NCBI RefSeq assembly: GCF_015645445.1 | Contig: NZ_JADOGI010000061.1 | Span: forward strand, 1 to 49,306 | Direction: 5' to 3' | Length of the DNA: 49,306 nucleotides | Source of the DNA: Nonomuraea cypriaca | GTDB lineage: Bacteria > Actinomycetota > Actinomycetes > Streptosporangiales > Streptosporangiaceae | Shown here: positions 48,274-49,306 of the stretch, one piece after another | How the letters are laid out: each line of letters starts with the position of its first letter | Numbering within the stretch: the first letter of the stretch is position 1 | The notes under the pieces: model-generated | Seen by the model: only the letters and a program-made list of their open reading frames with translations | The model's database searches: none | Told to the model about the DNA's origin: nothing | Position numbers and translations under genes: made by a program

Positions 48274-49304
48274 GCCGGCTCATCGACGGCGGCGAGCTGA
48301 CCCGGTTCGCGGCGGGGTCGCGGTTGTTCGCCGCGGGGGGCGCCGAGCCGTCCTTCAGCCTGGCGTTGGACTGGGCGAGGTCGGTGGCCGGGTCGGGGGT
48401 CGAGCTGGTGGCGGCCGGTGAGCCGGCGCCGGACGCGTTGTGCGTCGCGGTCAGCCTGGTCGGCTCCACGACGGCGCTGGGGGAGCAGTTGCCGCGCGGG
48501 GAGGAGCCGGTGCGGGCCGTGCGGGCGCTGGAGCGGCGGCTGGGGGAGCGGGCCCAGGCGGTGGTGGCGCTGAACCTGGCGGCGGAGAACGCGCTGATCC
48601 CGTTCATCGCGGCGGCCGGGCTCGGGGTGCCGCTGGTGGACGGCGACGGCTCTGGGCGGGTGTTCCCGCTGGTGGAGCAGACGACGTACGCGCTGGGCGG
48701 TGTGCGTCCCGCGCCGCTGGCGCTCGCCGGGGCGTCCGGTGAGCTGCTGGTGCTGGAGCCGGCGGCCGGCCGGGTGGAGGAGCTGCTGCGGCCGGTGGTG
48801 CTGTCGGTCGGCGGGTGGGCGGTGGCGGCGTGCTATCCGATGGCCGCGCGCGACCTGGCCAGGGTGGCGGTGCCCGGCACGGTCAGCCTGCTGCTGGAGG
48901 CGGGCACGCCGGGGGCGCCGCGGTCGGCGGCGGTGCCGTACGGTGTGCGGACCCTGTGCACGGGGCGGATCCTGGCCGTGGAGGGCAGCACGGGACACGG
49001 GGCCGACCTGGCCCTGCCGTCGCTGCCGTCGAGCATCGTGGTGCGCGAGTCCCATGGCCTGCGGCGGCTGGTACGCCTGGAGGCGCACAACGAGATCATC
49101 CTGGCCCTCGCCGACGGGGCGGTGGAGGCGATGGCGCCGGACCAGATCTGCATGATCTCGACGTCCGACGGGATGGTCGTCGACGTCGACACGGCGGAGC
49201 CGGGCCTGGAGGTGGAGATCATGGTGGTCGAGGCGGCACCGGTGTGGCACACCGAAGAGGGGCTGGCGCTGGGCGGTCTGCACGCGTTCGGGATCCCGCT
49301 GTGA
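48270..49304 (+). CDS. DUF917 family protein (S-methyl-thiohydantoin-desulfurase-like)
   Basis: A 344-residue DUF917 protein. Family features are the opening RLIDGGELTRFAAGSRLFAAGG, VPLVDGDGSGRVFPLVEQTTYALGGV and a C-terminal EAHNEIILALADG region with VEIMVVEAAPVWHTEEGLALGGL. DUF917 genes usually neighbour HyuA-type genes; one member group is described as S-methyl thiohydantoin desulfurase. A role in hydantoin or thiohydantoin breakdown is inferred from this pairing. The GTG start overlaps the HyuA-like stop. It ends two bases before the edge of the window. Confidence 0.9.
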   Translation: MSRLIDGGELTRFAAGSRLFAAGGAEPSFSLALDWARSVAGSGVELVAAGEPAPDALCVAVSLVGSTTALGEQLPRGEEPVRAVRALERRLGERAQAVVALNLAAENALIPFIAAAGLGVPLVDGDGSGRVFPLVEQTTYALGGVRPAPLALAGASGELLVLEPAAGRVEELLRPVVLSVGGWAVAACYPMAARDLARVAVPGTVSLLLEAGTPGAPRSAAVPYGVRTLCTGRILAVEGSTGHGADLALPSLPSSIVVRESHGLRRLVRLEAHNEIILALADGAVEAMAPDQICMISTSDGMVVDVDTAEPGLEVEIMVVEAAPVWHTEEGLALGGLHAFGIPL

Positions 49305-49306
49305 GG

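Overview
The window is about 49 kb of very GC-rich DNA with dense, short-spaced genes and many GTG/TTG starts. Together with the proteasome-associated pafB-pafC-tatA-tatC-helY order this points to an actinobacterium, probably of the Streptosporangiales (for example a Nonomuraea-like genome; the genus is inference). No rRNA, tRNA, CRISPR array or insertion sequence was recognised.

Layout. 1-10.2 kb: conserved housekeeping block (FKBP isomerase, Cys-rich HTH regulator, DUF3291, DUF3866, pafB, pafC carrying a 15-bp minisatellite, a 51-residue membrane protein, tatA, tatC, diacylglycerol-kinase-like protein, helY). 10.2-12.7 kb: small membrane protein, an AT-richer intergenic region, a 36-residue Arg/Trp/Cys peptide gene with a strong ribosome-binding site, a perfect hairpin and an ABC exporter. 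12.7-16.3 kb: two TetR regulators, a STAS protein lacking the usual phospho-serine, a membrane-anchored unknown and an iron-box-controlled siderophore reductase.

16.3-35.1 kb looks like a plant-cell-wall island: secreted pectate lyase with a ricin-type binding domain, GH36 alpha-galactosidase, S9 prolyl-oligopeptidase-type peptidase, ACT protein, then a tightly coupled eight-gene minus-strand operon running from GH127 (beta-L-arabinofuranosidase family) through a complete oligopeptide ABC importer to two peptidases of proline-acting families. Its gene content fits uptake and cytoplasmic dismantling of arabinosylated hydroxyproline-rich (extensin-type) glycopeptides; this is the main candidate for an undescribed system. 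An aldo/keto reductase and a GntR/UTRA regulator follow.

35.2-42.4 kb: inositol-phosphatase-like and HAD phosphatases, an unknown protein, then a divergent GntR/FCD regulator facing an apparently leaderless operon of class III CoA-transferase, CitE-like lyase, TRAP large permease and a two-helix membrane protein, interpreted as an import-activate-cleave route for a hydroxydicarboxylate. 42.3-43.0 kb holds fused remnants of an MFS transporter and a beta-propeller phytase. 43-49.3 kb: a ribose-type ABC importer, then an MFS transporter, a shortened HyuA-like protein and a DUF917 protein, suggestive of hydantoin/thiohydantoin metabolism. A 20-base element near-identical between positions 7290 and 45919 lies upstream of helY and of the MFS gene.
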